From Streptomyces sp. SS1-1 (GTDB lineage Bacteria > Actinomycetota > Actinomycetes > Streptomycetales > Streptomycetaceae), in NCBI RefSeq assembly GCF_008973465.1, contig NZ_WBXN01000004.1:310001-374000 (forward strand): a stretch of DNA of 64,000 bases, read 5' to 3'. Below are positions 26,871 to 34,470 of the stretch, one piece after another. The number at the start of each line of letters is the position of its first letter. Position 1 is the first letter of the stretch. The position numbers and the translations under genes are program-made. The notes beneath the pieces were generated by a model that saw only the letters and a program-made list of their open reading frames with translations, had not been told where the DNA came from and ran no database searches.

Positions 26871-28298
26871 ATGCTCACACTCGACACGGTCCTGCACGGT
26901 CTCGCCACCGCTGCGGACGAGCCGGCCCAGTTGCTCCCCGCCCGCCAGCAGATGGCCTTCACGCTGGGCTTCCACATCATCCTGGTCCCGTTCGGCGTCG
27001 CCCTGACCAGCCTCACCCTCATCGCCCACCACCGGGGGCTGCGGCACGACGACTCCACCGCCCTGCTCCTGGCCCGGCGCTGGTCGAAGGCGGCGGCCGT
27101 CCTGTTCGCCGTCGGCGCGGTCACCGGCACCGTCCTCACCTTCGAACTGGGCGTCCTGTGGCCCGGCTTGATGGGGACCTTCGGGTCCGCGTTCGGGTTC
27201 CCGTTCTCCATCGAGGGCCTGTTCTTCTTCCTCGAGGCCATCTTCGTCTCGATCTACATCTACGGCTGGAACCGGCTGCCCCCGTGGGCGCACTTCTGGA
27301 CCGGTGTCCCCGTGTCCCTGTCCGGCATCGGCGGCACCGCCTCCGTCGTCGCCGCGAACAGCTGGATGAACCAGCCCGGCGGCATCACGATGCGCGACGG
27401 GAAGGTCGTCGACGTCGTCCCGTCCCAGGTGTTCTTCAACGGGGCGTTCTGGGGCGAGACCATCCACATGCTGCTGGCCGCGTACATCGTGGCGGGCTTC
27501 ACCGTCGGAGGCGTGTACGCGGTGGGCCTGCTGCGGGGACGCGACAACCACTACCACCGCACCGGGTTCCTCATCGGCTTCGTCACGGCCGCCTGCCTCA
27601 TGCCGGTCCAGCTGCTCGTCGGCGACACGATCGCCCGTGACGTCTTCAACGACGAACCCGCCAAGTTCGCCGCGATCGAGATGGTGCCCACCACCGACGA
27701 CCACGTGCCCGAGACGCTGGGCGGCGTCATGATCGACGGCGAGGTCCGCTACGGCTGGCAGATCCCCGACCTCGGCTCGATCCTGGCCGACTTCTCGCCG
27801 TCGACGACGATCAAGGGGCTCGACGCGATCCCGGCCGACGTACGGCCCGACGACCGCACGGTGAGCGTCGTCCACCTCGCCTTCGACGTCATGGTCGGCA
27901 CGGGCAGCCTGCTGACGCTGCTGGCGGCGTGGTTCGCCTGGCTCTGGTACCGGCACCGGCGCGTCCCGGACAACCGCTGGTTCCTGCGCGCCGCCGCCGT
28001 CAGCGGCGCCCTCGCCGTGGTCTGCCTGGAGAGCGGATGGGTCGTCACCGAGGTGGGACGGCAGCCGTGGACCGTCGTCGGCCTGCTGCTGACCCGCGAC
28101 GCGGTGACCACCGAAGGCAACATCTGGGCGCTGTTCGCCTGCGTGCTGGCGCTGTACGCCGCGGTCGGCGCGGCCGCGATCTGGGTGCTGCGCTCCATGC
28201 GGCGGCGCTGGCGCGCGGAGGGCGACGACAACGTCACCGTCCCCTACGGCCCGGCGCCCGAGCCCGTGGCCGCCCGTCCGGGTTCGAGGGAGCAGTAG
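26871..28298 (+). CDS. cydA: cytochrome bd oxidase subunit I
   Basis: The product has 475 residues from ATG 26871. Haem ligand H35 lies in ARQQMAFTLGFHI (E. coli H19). Conserved acidic residues are in EGLFFFLEAIFVS, a second haem-ligand His is in ETIHMLLAAY, and the quinol-binding EVGRQPW motif is in the last third. The Q loop is short, as in actinobacterial CydA. With CydB it forms the high-affinity quinol oxidase of the membrane, used at low oxygen. The start used here gives a conventional N-terminus. cydB begins directly after the stop codon. Confidence 0.96.
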   Translation: MLTLDTVLHGLATAADEPAQLLPARQQMAFTLGFHIILVPFGVALTSLTLIAHHRGLRHDDSTALLLARRWSKAAAVLFAVGAVTGTVLTFELGVLWPGLMGTFGSAFGFPFSIEGLFFFLEAIFVSIYIYGWNRLPPWAHFWTGVPVSLSGIGGTASVVAANSWMNQPGGITMRDGKVVDVVPSQVFFNGAFWGETIHMLLAAYIVAGFTVGGVYAVGLLRGRDNHYHRTGFLIGFVTAACLMPVQLLVGDTIARDVFNDEPAKFAAIEMVPTTDDHVPETLGGVMIDGEVRYGWQIPDLGSILADFSPSTTIKGLDAIPADVRPDDRTVSVVHLAFDVMVGTGSLLTLLAAWFAWLWYRHRRVPDNRWFLRAAAVSGALAVVCLESGWVVTEVGRQPWTVVGLLLTRDAVTTEGNIWALFACVLALYAAVGAAAIWVLRSMRRRWRAEGDDNVTVPYGPAPEPVAARPGSREQ

Positions 28299-29294
28299 AT
28301 GCAGGACACCGTCGCCATCCTCCTGTTCGTCGGCGTGGTCGCCTACGCCCTGCTCGGCGGAGCCGACTTCGGGGCCGGGTTCTGGGACCTCACCGCCGGG
28401 GGCGCCGACCGGGGCCGCCGGCCCCGGCATCTGATCGACACCTCCATCGGACCGGTGTGGGAGGCGAACCACACCTGGCTGATCTACTGCCTGGTCATCC
28501 TGTGGTCCGGCTTCCCCACCGCGTTCACCGCGATCACCACGACGCTGTATCTGCCCCTGGTGTTCGCCGCCCTCGGCATCGTGCTGCGCGGCTCCGGCTT
28601 CGCGTTCCGCCACAACGCCCTGCGCACGCCCGAGCAGCGGCTGTACGGTGCGGTGTTCGCGCTGTCGAGCGTCCTCACGCCGTACAGCTTCGGGGCGATC
28701 GCCGGGGCCATCGCCTCCGGACGGGTGCCGACCGGCGGCAACGGCAACGCGCTGACGAGCTGGAACCACCCGACCTCCCACCTGGGCGGCGTCCTGGCCG
28801 TCGTGGTCTGCGCCTACCTCGCCGCCGTGTACCTGCACGTGGAGGCGCGGCGCGCGGGCGACACGGCCCTGGCCCGGTACTTCCGCGACCGGGGCCTCGC
28901 CGCGGGCGCAGCGGCGGGAGCGGTGTCCGTGGCCGGCGTCTTCGTCCTGCACTCCGACGCGAAACGGCTGTTCCACGACCTCAGCCATGTCGCGCTGCCG
29001 CTCGTCATCGGGGCCGCGGTGTGCGGCGTGGCCTGCATCCTCCTGCTGCTCACCCATCGCACGGTCCTGCTGCGGCAGACGGCGGCGGCCGCCGTGGCGC
29101 TCGTGGTGTGCGGGTGGGGGGTCGCCCAGTACCCCTATCTGCTGGGCACCCACCTCACGATCGACGAAGGCGCCTCGCCCCGGGCCACGTTGCAGGTGCT
29201 GATCGTCGTCGCCTGCGTCGCCGGGGTCACGGTCCTGCCCTCCCTCGTCCTGCTCTTCCGGCTCGCGGGCCGGGGGCGCCTCACCATCCACTAG
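28299..29294 (+). CDS. cydB: cytochrome bd oxidase subunit II
   Basis: The product has 331 residues and starts immediately after the cydA TAG, so the two are co-translated. Motifs are ALLGGADFGAGFWDL near the N-terminus, GPVWEANHTWLIYCLVILW, and GTHLTIDEGASPRATL near the end, as in CydB/AppB. Eight or nine membrane segments are predicted by hydrophobicity. The cydCD ABC exporter genes that often follow in actinobacteria are not here; the next gene on this side is the oppositely oriented alcohol dehydrogenase. Confidence 0.95.
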   Translation: MQDTVAILLFVGVVAYALLGGADFGAGFWDLTAGGADRGRRPRHLIDTSIGPVWEANHTWLIYCLVILWSGFPTAFTAITTTLYLPLVFAALGIVLRGSGFAFRHNALRTPEQRLYGAVFALSSVLTPYSFGAIAGAIASGRVPTGGNGNALTSWNHPTSHLGGVLAVVVCAYLAAVYLHVEARRAGDTALARYFRDRGLAAGAAAGAVSVAGVFVLHSDAKRLFHDLSHVALPLVIGAAVCGVACILLLLTHRTVLLRQTAAAAVALVVCGWGVAQYPYLLGTHLTIDEGASPRATLQVLIVVACVAGVTVLPSLVLLFRLAGRGRLTIH

Positions 29295-29339
29295 TCGGGC
29301 GACCATCCACCGGTCACGCGCCGGCCGGTGCGGCGCGGG

Positions 29340-30362
29340 TCAGTCCTCGGCGCTCAGGTCGAACACGATGCGGGCCTTGACCTGGCCGCGCAGCACCTCG
29401 TCGACGCAGTCGTTGACGGCGGCGAGCGGCCGGGTCTCCCGGATGACCCTCGTACGTCCCTCGGCGTGCAGCTGGAAGACCTCGGCGAGGTCCTGGCGGG
29501 TGCCCACGATGGAACCGATCACCGAGGTGCCGTTGAGGACGGTGTCGAAGATCGGGAGCGGGAGGGTTCCATGGGCGGGCAGGGCCACCATGACGAGCTT
29601 TCCTCCGCGCCGCAGACCGGAGTTGACGGCGGCGAAGGCATCCGGGTTCACCGCGAGGGCGAGCGCCGCGTGGGCTCCGCCGTGCCGCTTCAGCTCGGCG
29701 CCGACGTCCTGGGCGCGGGCGTCGATGACGAGGTCGGCGCCGAGCTCCCGGGCCAGGGCCAGCTTGTCGTCGGTCACGTCGATCGCGGCGACCCGGGCCC
29801 CGGCGATCTTCGCGTACTGCACAGCGAGATGCCCCAGACCGCCCACACCCGAGATCGCGACGAGCTGGGCGGGCCGGACCCCGGCGACCTTGAGCGCCTT
29901 GTAGGTGGTGACGCCCGCGCAGGTCAGCGGGGCGGCGTCGAGGGCGCCGACGCCGTCGGGCACGGGCTGCGCGAAGTCGGCCCAGGCCAGCATCTTCTCG
30001 GCGTAACCGCCGTCGCAGCCGTACCCGGTGTTGATCTGGCTCTCGCACAGCGTCTCCCAGCCGGAGAGGCAGTGCTCGCAGCGCCCGCACGCCTTGCCGA
30101 GCCAGGGCACCGCGACACGCTGCCCGACGGCGAGGTGGGTGACGCCCTCACCCAGTTCCTCGACGAGGCCGACGCCCTCGTGGCCGGGCACGAACGGCGG
30201 GACGGGCTTGACCGGCCAGTCGCCGTGGGCGGCGTGGATGTCGGTGTGGCACAGCCCGGACGCCTCGACGCGTATCCGGACCTGCCCCGGTCCGGGCCGC
30301 GGATCGGGCCGGTCCTCGATGACCAGTGGGGCGCCGAACGCCCGGACGACCGCTGCCTTCAT
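29340..30362 (-). CDS. adhP: zinc-dependent alcohol dehydrogenase (AdhP type)
   Basis: The product has 340 residues. Catalytic zinc ligands are C38 (GLCHTDIHAAHGDW) and H61-E62 (PGHEGVG), with a later Cys in APLTCAG. The structural zinc cluster is in GKACGRCEHCLSGWETLC, and the NAD site is AISGVGGLGHLAVQYAK. It oxidises ethanol or reduces acetaldehyde with NAD. It lies 37 nt after the universal stress gene and is probably its operon partner. That pairing and the upstream DevR-like boxes suggest expression under oxygen limitation. Confidence 0.93.
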   Translation of the reverse strand: MKAAVVRAFGAPLVIEDRPDPRPGPGQVRIRVEASGLCHTDIHAAHGDWPVKPVPPFVPGHEGVGLVEELGEGVTHLAVGQRVAVPWLGKACGRCEHCLSGWETLCESQINTGYGCDGGYAEKMLAWADFAQPVPDGVGALDAAPLTCAGVTTYKALKVAGVRPAQLVAISGVGGLGHLAVQYAKIAGARVAAIDVTDDKLALARELGADLVIDARAQDVGAELKRHGGAHAALALAVNPDAFAAVNSGLRRGGKLVMVALPAHGTLPLPIFDTVLNGTSVIGSIVGTRQDLAEVFQLHAEGRTRVIRETRPLAAVNDCVDEVLRGQVKARIVFDLSAED

Positions 30363-30399
30363 GGTGCATACTCCTCCCGGTTCTCCTCGGTGGACCGCG

Positions 30400-31305
30400 T
30401 CACTCGTGCGCGACGACGGCGACGGGCGCGACGGCGTGGTGCATGACCGCGTGGGTGACCGCGCCGATGTGGATGCCGAACGGGCTGCGGCGCACCCGGC
30501 GCCCGACGACGACGAGGGAGGCGTCGCGGGCCGCGTCGACGAGGTGGTTCGCGGGGCTGCCGATCCGGGACACCTCGGTCACCTCGACGTCCGGGTACTT
30601 CTCCCGCCACGGCAGCAGCACCTCGGTGAGCGCGGCGGCCCGCTCGCGGATCATCTCCTCGCGGGGGTCGACGCCGGCAGCCAGGCTGTAGACGGAGGCC
30701 GGCGGCAGGTTCCAGCCCTCGACGGCGGTCAGGGTGGCCTCACGGCGGCGGGCCTCCTCGAACGCGAACGAGATCACCGTCCCGTCGGGGCCGCGGGTGT
30801 CCACGCCCAGGACGACGGGCCGGAATCCGGTGGCGGCGGACGGTATGCCGGCGGGGTCCTTCACATGTTCGTCGGCGGCCTGTGCGCCCGCCCGGACCAG
30901 CACCACGGGCACCTCGGCGCGGGCCACCACCGACTGGCCGACGGATCCGACCAGGAAGCCCGCGAGGCCGCTCAGCGCCCGCGAACCCAGCACCAGCAGC
31001 TCCGCGTCCCGAGAGGCTTCGAGCAGGACGTCGGCGGGTGCTCCGGGCCACTGTTCGGTGGTCACCTCGACCCCGGGGTGCCGCAGCCGAAGGCCCTCGG
31101 CGGCGTTCCGGGGGATCCGCTCGGTCCAGTGCTGCTGGGTCTCGGCGCCGAGGAGCGGGGCCTGCGCGAGGGGTTCCGGGACGGGCTGCCACACGTGCAG
31201 CAGCCGTACCGGCACCCGGCGGAGCGCCGCTTCACGGGCCGCCCACTCGGCGGCCGCCCGGCTCTCCCCCGAACCGTCGAGTCCCACGGTGATCGTGCGG
31301 GCCAT
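30400..31305 (-). CDS. universal stress protein with two UspA domains
   Basis: The product has 301 residues from ATG 31305, preceded by GAGGAGGAG. Domain 1 (about 1-140) starts ITVGLDGSGESRAAAEWAAREA and ends with the ATP-binding LVLGSRALSGLAGFLVGSVGQ. Domain 2 (about 155-300) has VVLGVDTRGPDG and LVVVGRRVRRSPFGIHIGAV, where the G-rich loop is less canonical. Tandem Usp proteins are hallmark members of the DosR/DevR dormancy regulon. Two DevR-like boxes lie 65-98 bp upstream. Its partner in the operon is the alcohol dehydrogenase. Confidence 0.93.
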   Translation of the reverse strand: MARTITVGLDGSGESRAAAEWAAREAALRRVPVRLLHVWQPVPEPLAQAPLLGAETQQHWTERIPRNAAEGLRLRHPGVEVTTEQWPGAPADVLLEASRDAELLVLGSRALSGLAGFLVGSVGQSVVARAEVPVVLVRAGAQAADEHVKDPAGIPSAATGFRPVVLGVDTRGPDGTVISFAFEEARRREATLTAVEGWNLPPASVYSLAAGVDPREEMIRERAAALTEVLLPWREKYPDVEVTEVSRIGSPANHLVDAARDASLVVVGRRVRRSPFGIHIGAVTHAVMHHAVAPVAVVAHE

Positions 31306-31369
31306 GCCGATCTCCTCCTCAGTCCGCTGTCCTGTCTCCACCCTGTCTCCGGGTACGGGCGCGGGGCAG

Positions 31370-31403
31370 GGGCCTGAGGTCCCGGGGGCGGGCCGATGGT
31401 CCC
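31370..31403 (-). promoter_or_regulatory. tandem DevR/OsdR-like dormancy boxes upstream of the universal stress gene
   Basis: Read in gene direction the boxes are GGGACCATCGGCCC (31403-31390) and GGGACCTCAGGCCC (31383-31370), identical except for the central bases and exactly 20 bp apart. The M. tuberculosis DosR core is GGGAC-N4-GTCCC, and streptomycete OsdR/DevR is reported to bind related sites. Position 65-98 bp before the ATG is suitable for an activator. The binding protein is not encoded in this window. Confidence 0.65.
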
Positions 31404-31453
31404 TACCGGCGGGCGGGTGGTGAGGGCGGACCTCCGGACGGCCCGGGCCACGA

Positions 31454-32152
31454 TTGAATGAGCGGATGGATGAACCGATGGATGAGCGGACGGGTGAGCG
31501 CACGCGTGGCCGGGTGACGGATGGCCGGGCGGACGGGCCGAGGGATGCGGACCGGCCGAGGGATGCCGACGGGCCGAGGGATGAGACCGCCGCGCTGCGC
31601 CTCCGGCAGGCCGTCCGGCGGATCGCCGACCACACCCGGGACCGTGCCGCGACCGGGGTGGGCCCGGAGGAGGCCGACGAGGTGGCCGGGACGTTCGGCA
31701 CGGACGGCGCGCTCGGCTTCGACCCGTTGCCGTTCCTGCGGGCGCTGCACGAGGCCGGCTCCCGGGCGGTGGTCGTCGGCCAGGTGGCCGGCATCCTGCA
31801 CGGCTCCACGGACCTGACGGGCGACCTCGACCTGTTGTGGGACGGCACGCCCGAGCAGGCGGACGCCCTGCGCCGGGCCCTGACCGCCACGGGCTGCGCG
31901 GACCTGCCCCCGCTGGACCGCCCTCAGGTGCTGTACCGCGTGACCGGCGCGAGCGGTGACCTCTGCACGCCGGCCCTGCCGTGGGGCCCCATGGACGTGA
32001 CCCCCTGCCTGGACCGGGCGGCGGTCACGTACGACCCGGCGGGCTTCGCCATCCGCTACGCCGGCCTGGACGACCTGATCCTCATGCGGCGCTCCCTCGG
32101 CCGGCCCAAGGACCGGCGCCGCGCGGCCGAACTGGAGGCCCTGCGCGCCTGA
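31454..32152 (+). CDS. nucleotidyltransferase-fold hypothetical protein with a repetitive N-terminus
   Basis: Up to 232 residues. The start is unresolved (TTG 31454, ATG 31466 or later), since the first 45 residues are a low-complexity R/D/G stretch built on the 18-bp repeats at 31535-31588. The folded part, from about residue 80, has AVVVGQVAGILHGSTDLTGDLDLLWDG, which fits the GS-x(7-10)-DxD pattern of minimal nucleotidyltransferases. It is followed by TPCLDRAAVTYD and YAGLDDLILMRRSLGRPKDR. Similar proteins are annotated as hypothetical or as AbiEii-like. No partner toxin gene is adjacent. It is divergent from the stress operon. Confidence 0.75.
   Translation: MNERMDEPMDERTGERTRGRVTDGRADGPRDADRPRDADGPRDETAALRLRQAVRRIADHTRDRAATGVGPEEADEVAGTFGTDGALGFDPLPFLRALHEAGSRAVVVGQVAGILHGSTDLTGDLDLLWDGTPEQADALRRALTATGCADLPPLDRPQVLYRVTGASGDLCTPALPWGPMDVTPCLDRAAVTYDPAGFAIRYAGLDDLILMRRSLGRPKDRRRAAELEALRA
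31535..31588 (+). repeat. three tandem 18-bp repeats inside the nucleotidyltransferase-like gene
   Basis: Units begin at 31535, 31553 and 31571, each close to GGCCGAGGGATG plus six variable bases. They encode a PRDADG-like hexapeptide repeated three times. Together with the nearby GATGGATGA repeats this makes the 5-prime end of the gene repetitive and possibly length-variable. Confidence 0.8.
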
Positions 32153-32215
32153 GCCGTCACCGCAGGTGACGGGCTTCGGAGGGCGGAGGCGACACGCGCC
32201 CACGAGATCATCGCG

Positions 32216-33223
32216 TCACGCCGGTTCCGTGGTCTCCGCCGGCAGGCGGGCGGGGAGGCCGAGGTGGGGGAACTGGGTGCTGTCGAAGATGGTGATCTCG
32301 GTGATCGCCCCGCCGGTGACGCGCAGGACGTCGATCGTCAGGGGCAGGTAGGCGTTCTCGCGCTCCTGCCAGAGGTAGTAGGCGACGGCCGGCTGGCGGT
32401 TCACGGCGGTGGGCAGGGGGCGCAGGCCCGTCATGCCCTCGTAGCCGTCCTCGATCCAGCTGTTCAGGACCGTGGCGCGGCCGACGGCCAGGCCCGGGGT
32501 CGGCGGCATCGAGCAGCGGACGTCGTCGCGGAGCATCGCGGTGAGCGCCGGGATGTCCGTGGCCACGCTGGCCTCGGTGAAGCGGCGCACGAGTTCGCGG
32601 GTCCCGGCGTCCTCCTCGCCGCCGGTCCAGTCCTGGCGCTCGGCGGGCAGGTGCTCGCGCAGGCCGGCGCGGGCCCGTTGCAGGGCGCTGTTCACGGAGT
32701 TCACCGAGTCCCCCAGGAACTCCGCGACCTCCTTGGCCCGCCAGCCGAGCACGTCCCGCAGGATCAGCACGGCGCGGGGGCGCGGCGCGAGATGCTGGAC
32801 GGCGACCAGGTAGGCCAGCTCGATCGTCTCCCGGGCGACGGCGACGGCTTCCGGCTCGTCGGCGTCGTCCGCGGTGAGCTCGTCGAGCAGGCGGTCAGGG
32901 TAGGGCTGTAGCCAGGGCACCTCTCCGCCGGTCGCCGGTTCCGGGCGGCACCTGGCGAGCAGGTCGAGGCAGGCGTTGGTGGCGATCCGGTACAGCCAGG
33001 CCCGGAACGTCGAGCGTCCCTCGTACGTCTCCCGGCGGCGCCAGGCCCGCAGGAACGTCTCCTGGACGGTGTCCTCGGCGTCCTCGAACGACCCGAGCAT
33101 GCGGTAGCAGTGCACGTGCAGCTCCCGCCGGTGCCGCTCCGCGAGGCCCGCGAACACCGGCTCCTCGATCTCGCCCAGCCCGTGCGGGGCCAGGTCCTGC
33201 TCCGGCCGTGTGTCGGCACTCAT
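32216..33223 (-). CDS. ECF sigma factor, TIGR02960 (SigX5/SigG-like) type with SnoaL-like C-terminal domain
   Basis: The product has 335 residues from ATG 33223, preceded by GGAAGGA. Region 2 has ELHVHCYRMLGSFEDAEDTVQETFLRAWRRR, and region 4 has LAPRPRAVLILRDVLGWRAKEVAEFLG with VNSVNSALQRARAGL, the specific signature of the TIGR02960 group. A SnoaL-like domain from about 205 has FTEASVATDIPALTAMLRDDV and a C-terminal FDSTQFPHLGLP. No anti-sigma gene is adjacent, so the fused domain probably regulates it. It diverges from the lipoate ligase. Confidence 0.92.
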   Translation of the reverse strand: MSADTRPEQDLAPHGLGEIEEPVFAGLAERHRRELHVHCYRMLGSFEDAEDTVQETFLRAWRRRETYEGRSTFRAWLYRIATNACLDLLARCRPEPATGGEVPWLQPYPDRLLDELTADDADEPEAVAVARETIELAYLVAVQHLAPRPRAVLILRDVLGWRAKEVAEFLGDSVNSVNSALQRARAGLREHLPAERQDWTGGEEDAGTRELVRRFTEASVATDIPALTAMLRDDVRCSMPPTPGLAVGRATVLNSWIEDGYEGMTGLRPLPTAVNRQPAVAYYLWQERENAYLPLTIDVLRVTGGAITEITIFDSTQFPHLGLPARLPAETTEPA

Positions 33224-33374
33224 CGCGTCGTCCTTCCGCCTCGTCGTGTCCCGTCGTACGTGTGACGGGTGGGAGCGCGGAAACTCATCACCGGGCGTCG
33301 CCCGCCGGTCCGGCCGCGGGAACACTCCGGCCGTCCCGCCGGTTCCAGCTTGTCGGAGAAGGGATGGCGACATC

Positions 33375-34439
33375 GTGCACGGTGAGTACAAGGTTCCGGG
33401 CGGCAAGCTCGTGGTGGTGGACGTCGAGGTGGCGGACGGGGTGCTGCGGCACCCGCAGGTCGCCGGTGACTTCTTCCTGGAGCCGGACGAGGCGCTCCAC
33501 GCGGTCAACCAGGCTCTGGACGGCGCCCCGGCCGACACCGACGCCGCCGGTCTGGCGAGCCGTATCGACCGGGCGCTGCCCGAGGGCACGGTCATGTACG
33601 GGCTGACCTCGGAGGCCGTCGGCATCGCGGTGCGCCGGGCGCTCGCGCACGCCACGGACTGGACGGACTACGACTGGCAGCTGATCTACGACGGTCCGCA
33701 GAGCCCGGGGCTGCACATGGCGCTGGACGAGGTGCTCACCGCGGAGGTCGCCGCGGGGCGCCGCCCGCCGACGCTGCGGGTCTGGGAGTGGGCCGCGCCG
33801 GCGGTGATCATCGGCAGTTTCCAGTCGCTGCGCAACGAGGTCGACCCGGCCGGCGCCGAGCGGCACGGCATCGAGGTCGTCCGCCGTATCTCGGGCGGCG
33901 GCGCGATGTTCGTGGAGCCCGGCAACACGATCACCTACTCGCTGTCCGTGCCGGACGCCCTCGTGCAGGGGCTGTCGTTCCAGGACAGCTACGCCTACCT
34001 CGACGACTGGGTGCTGGAGGCGCTCGGTGAGATGGGGATCAAGGCCTGGTACCAGCCGCTGAACGACATCGCCACCGAGCAGGGGAAGATCGCCGGCGCC
34101 GCGCAGAAGCGGGTCGTGGGGCCCGACGGCGGGCCCGGGGCCGTCCTGCACCACGTGACCATGGCGTACGACATCGACGCCGACAAGATGCTGGAAGTGC
34201 TGCGCACCGGCCGGGAGAAGATGTCGGACAAGGGCACGAAGAGCGCGAAGAAGCGGGTGGACCCGCTGCGCCGGCAGACCGGTCTGCCCCGGCACGAGGT
34301 CATCGCGGGGATGGTCGACTCGTTCCGGCGCCGCTACGGGCTCACCGACGGCAAGGTGACGGACGCCGAGCTGGCCCGGGCGCAGGAGCTGGTCCGCGAC
34401 AAGTTCTCCACGCCCGAGTGGACGGCCCGCGTTCCCTGA
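33375..34439 (+). CDS. lplA: lipoate-protein ligase family protein with the accessory domain at the N-terminus
   Basis: The product has 354 residues from GTG 33375. Residues about 1-90 (GEYKVPGGKLVVVDVEV, GDFFLEPDEALHAVNQALDG) correspond to the small C-terminal domain of E. coli LplA (LplA-CTD/LplB). The catalytic domain follows from about 100: WEWAAPAVIIGSFQ, VRRISGGGAMFVEPGNTITYS, KIAGAAQKR with the catalytic lysine, and ALHHVTMAYD-like VLHHVTMAYD. It should attach free lipoate to E2 or GcvH proteins using ATP. The order of domains is permuted relative to E. coli LplA and is a feature of this actinobacterial subgroup as far as I recall. Confidence 0.88.
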   Translation: MHGEYKVPGGKLVVVDVEVADGVLRHPQVAGDFFLEPDEALHAVNQALDGAPADTDAAGLASRIDRALPEGTVMYGLTSEAVGIAVRRALAHATDWTDYDWQLIYDGPQSPGLHMALDEVLTAEVAAGRRPPTLRVWEWAAPAVIIGSFQSLRNEVDPAGAERHGIEVVRRISGGGAMFVEPGNTITYSLSVPDALVQGLSFQDSYAYLDDWVLEALGEMGIKAWYQPLNDIATEQGKIAGAAQKRVVGPDGGPGAVLHHVTMAYDIDADKMLEVLRTGREKMSDKGTKSAKKRVDPLRRQTGLPRHEVIAGMVDSFRRRYGLTDGKVTDAELARAQELVRDKFSTPEWTARVP

Positions 34440-34470
34440 CCGCACGGGGAGAGGGAACGCGGGCCGGGCG

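Noticed and set aside
26760-29306. 848-residue open frame antisense to cydAB
   Set aside because: Low-complexity acidic/basic sequence with no motif; both plus-strand genes are certain.
31454-31588. Mobile element or phase-variable promoter at the repeats
   Set aside because: The repeats are short coding repeats without inverted ends; only a possible length variation is supported.
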